DNA of 11,074 nucleotides from Basidiobolus heterosporus B8920 (lineage: Eukaryota > Basidiobolomycota > Basidiobolomycetes > Basidiobolales > Basidiobolaceae): contig JNET01032153.1 of NCBI GenBank assembly GCA_000697455.1, forward strand, positions 1-11,074, read 5' to 3'. The notes under the pieces were generated by a model that saw only the letters and a list, made by a program, of their open reading frames with translations, made no database searches and was not told the origin of the DNA. Both the position numbers and the translations under genes were made by a program. Below, one piece after another: positions 8,658 to 11,074 of this stretch. Numbering within the stretch: position 1 is the stretch's first letter; every line of letters begins with the position of its first letter.

Positions 8658-11074
8658 ATGCCAGATAAAGCTTTTATCGTTTCTTGCTTTGACGAGACAG
8701 AGGAGGGTTCGTAATCAACTATGAATTGTATACATATCTACAGACAGAGAGATAAATCTAACAATTGAATTTACAAATCTCAGGTGAAAATAATAAGCAA
8801 AACCAGATATGGGTGACTAGAGGGTTTATTACTAAAAATAAGCTACGGTTAGGTTCATGGCTACAAATTAAAAATCCAAAGAGCCAGAAAACCGTGCATG
8901 TCTCTTGCCAAGAGTATAATGGTTCTTCTCTACTTTTCAGTAAGAATCCGGGGGTAATTCTGGAAGACGATCAAGGGATGATCATTTCATCTTTAGCTGC
9001 TGCTTCGATAGGTCTAAAAATCTCTGTTAGCAACGAACATGTTCAGCATATGGTGTATGAAGATGTCGTAGAAGTTGAATGGACACTGCAAGTATATATA
9101 ACCCTTTTTTTTCCTTACTCACATAAAATTCACTCAATTGCAATATTTACTATTCAGAAAGGCCCTTTCCCACACGCAAACTCTTTACTGCTTGCTCCCG
9201 TAGTGTATTCTGAGTCTGAACTTGCTTATGTACCTGATCAGTTTTCATTTCCGGTGCCTCCAGAATGCCAGGTTGACTTAATTAGAGAGGCTATTTTCGG
9301 TAACTTAGCATGCGTAGGCGAATATTTGGCAGTTCCCTACTACAACGGTACACAATATTGTCAGGTAGTGGACATCGGGCTCGATAACCCAAAGGACACC
9401 TATAGTCTCGTCGTAATATCGGAAAAGACAAATATCAAACTTACACAGTTGCGCGAGGATTATCAACTGAAAGACGAAAGCGAAGTAAGCAGCTTATCTG
9501 TTAGTACTTGGATTAGTAGTATTCAGGAAAATATTGGCGGTTTGGATGAAACCGTCAGGCAAATCGTGGAGTTAATCGCAGACTCCTGCTCGAACTCCAA
9601 ATCCAAAAGTATCGCCAAAGGTCTCATTATTGCCGGGAAGCCTGGTACTGGTAAAACCGCGCTTGCACAAGCAATAATAGGTAACAGAAAATCATATGTT
9701 CTGGTCGTGAAGCAAGATTTGTAATATTTGCCAAACAGCCACCACAAAACTCCCGTCGGTTTTCATAAGCTGTCCCTCGCTTTTTCAGAGTGGTAATTTT
9801 TACTGTACCTCTTACCACCATACTCCTTCACTCAAATCTTTACTCAGAGGAAGGCTCCAGTGAAAAATATCTGGAAAGCTTGGTCGACGAAATCTCCAAA
9901 TCGAAATTTGGCATTGTAGTTCTAGATGAACTAGACAATATATCCAGTCCCAAGTTCAAAAAGTCCACAAGTGGGTTTCGGTGCCTGAAGCTATCATGTA
10001 GAAATACCATCAAACTAACTCTCTTGATGCAGATGTTGAGGGCAGACTCTTTTCAAAGCTAATTAGGATAATAGACTCTATCGGCGTTACTCGCAACCTA
10101 TTCATTATCGGCAAGTGAATTGGCCACTACGAATATTGAGTGCCAACTGACAATGCTTTTGAACACAGGTATTACAAATCGACTCCATGCGATTAGTGTT
10201 AATATTATGAGATCCGGTAGACTTGATCGTCTGTATGAGTTAAATTACACACGTTGGGAGCAGCGTGAGAGTGTCTTGAATTTGATCACGCGAGGTACGT
10301 TTCTATTTGTGTCTGACTTGGCTCGAATGTTCCTAATATCGTATAGAGTTGCCACTTGGTGAGAGTCGTGAGGAAATTATTAGAGGAGTTAGTAAGGCTA
10401 CCCATGGCTTTGTTCCTTCGGATCTACGTGCTCTATGTACATACGTGATGATTGCAAACATTAAAAACAAGGGCAAGGATAACTCACTGGTAGATCTTTG
10501 ATTTTTTCTGTTCTTGCTGCACCTGGCATAATACTAATGAGGCGTAGTCTCCTATCACTTTAACGCAATTTCTGGAAGCACTTAAAACGGTCCGTCCTTC
10601 GAATCTTGGAGAATTTCAAACAAAGGTAGACAACACAGCATTCCTCTTAAAACGTTCAAACAACTGCTCTAACCAAAATATCTCTTAGGCACCTAATATT
10701 CGGTTCAGTGATATATATGGGATGACCGATGTTATCGCTGATCTAAAGGTAGTCTGCTGATTGTGTTGCCTTTTTTGACTGACGCTAAACATTTTTAAAA
10801 AGGCATCTGTGATATCGCCATTTCACCACCCAGATGATTTCGAGAAACTTGGGATTACTCCACCTCGAGGCGTGCTCGTATATGGACCACCTGGAGTTGG
10901 CAAAACGATGTTATGCTCAGCACTAGCGGTTGAAACAGGATTGAATTTCATTCTGGTCGAGGTAAGATCACCTTTACTTACCATCAGAGCCATGTTTCTA
11001 AACATCATATCCTACTAGAGTTCGCAAGTAAGATCCATGATCGTGGGTGAATCCGAGAAGAATATTGCAAAAAT
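8658..11074 (+). CDS. AFG2/SPATA5L1-like tandem AAA ATPase, 3' truncated by window edge
   Basis: Exons: 8658-8706, 8784-9091, 9158-9680, 9791-9970, 10033-10110, 10169-10294, 10347-10489, 10548-10625, 10689-10748, 10803-10961 and 11019 onward; 586 codons in the window. An N-terminal CDC48-N-like substrate region (about 1-215) is followed by AAA domain D1: IGGL, Walker A GKPGTGKT (279-286), Walker B IVVLDELD, sensor-1 IIGITN, and arginine finger RSGRLDR. After the lid ([12 protein letters not shown]) and linker LKTVRPSNL comes D2, with FSDIYGM and Walker A GPPGVGKT (543-550), then VGESEK at the edge. The order and 264-residue Walker spacing fit AFG2-class ATPases, which strip factors from pre-60S ribosomes; D2 looks somewhat more like SPATA5L1 (AFG2B). 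The exact paralogue is uncertain. Exon 1 needs an unusual GTTCGT donor; an alternative first exon is ATG at 8719-8721 region with donor GTATAC. Intron 10111-10168 is GC-AG. Confidence 0.82.

Noticed and set aside
10113-10140. Apparent frameshift in the AAA ATPase giving TSELATTN after IIG, suggesting a pseudogene.
   Set aside because: A GC-AG intron at 10111-10168 restores the family reading IIGITNRL with correct phase, and all other exons are clean, so a broken gene is not needed.
1-11074. CRISPR arrays, tRNA or rRNA genes, LTR or virus-derived elements.
   Set aside because: No regular spaced repeats, no cloverleaf-type tRNA sequence, and no retroviral, capsid or envelope-like frames were recognised.

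Overview
The window reads as nuclear DNA of a fungus, probably an early-diverging (non-Dikarya) one. Every confident gene is interrupted by short spliceosomal introns (about 50-110 nt, GTAAGT/GTATGT-like donors, CTAAC/CTGAC-like branch sites, TAG/CAG acceptors), and the products (SLX9, EMC3, an AAAP amino-acid transporter, a one-domain universal stress protein, an AFG2/CDC48-type AAA ATPase) are fungal housekeeping proteins. The placement below 'fungus' is inference from gene style only. All gene models were spliced by hand; reading phase closes across every junction.

Layout. 288-1014 (+): SLX9-type ribosome biogenesis factor, 4 exons, 170 aa. 1015-1507: gene-free stretch whose right half looks like a decayed LINE endonuclease fragment. 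1508-3611 (+): hAT-family transposase gene with an N-terminal BED zinc finger, one intron, 668 aa uninterrupted; no terminal inverted repeats were seen by eye. 3612-3984: convergent 3' region with a small AACCTC-like hexamer tract. 3985-5531 (-): vacuolar-type amino-acid transporter, 5 exons, 433 aa. 5532-6330: long divergent intergenic region. 6331-7042 (+): universal stress protein, 5 exons, 154 aa. 7249-8402 (-): EMC3, 6 exons, 271 aa, convergent with the stress protein. 8403-8657: short divergent promoter carrying a telobox-like AACCCTAA. 8658 to the window end (+): two-domain AAA ATPase of the AFG2 (SPATA5/SPATA5L1) group, 11 exons so far, cut off just inside its second ATPase domain.

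Two genes at opposite ends (SLX9 and the AFG2-like ATPase) act in ribosome assembly, but there is no operon-like logic: this is a normal eukaryotic mix of independent genes, with one transposon-derived patch (about 1.2-3.6 kb). I do not see a previously undescribed multi-gene system. The most useful leads are the intact hAT gene that keeps its D/D/E acidic residues but has lost the CxxH histidine (possible domestication), a GC-AG intron in the ATPase gene that otherwise looks like a frameshift, and a stress protein lacking one glycine of its nucleotide-binding loop.
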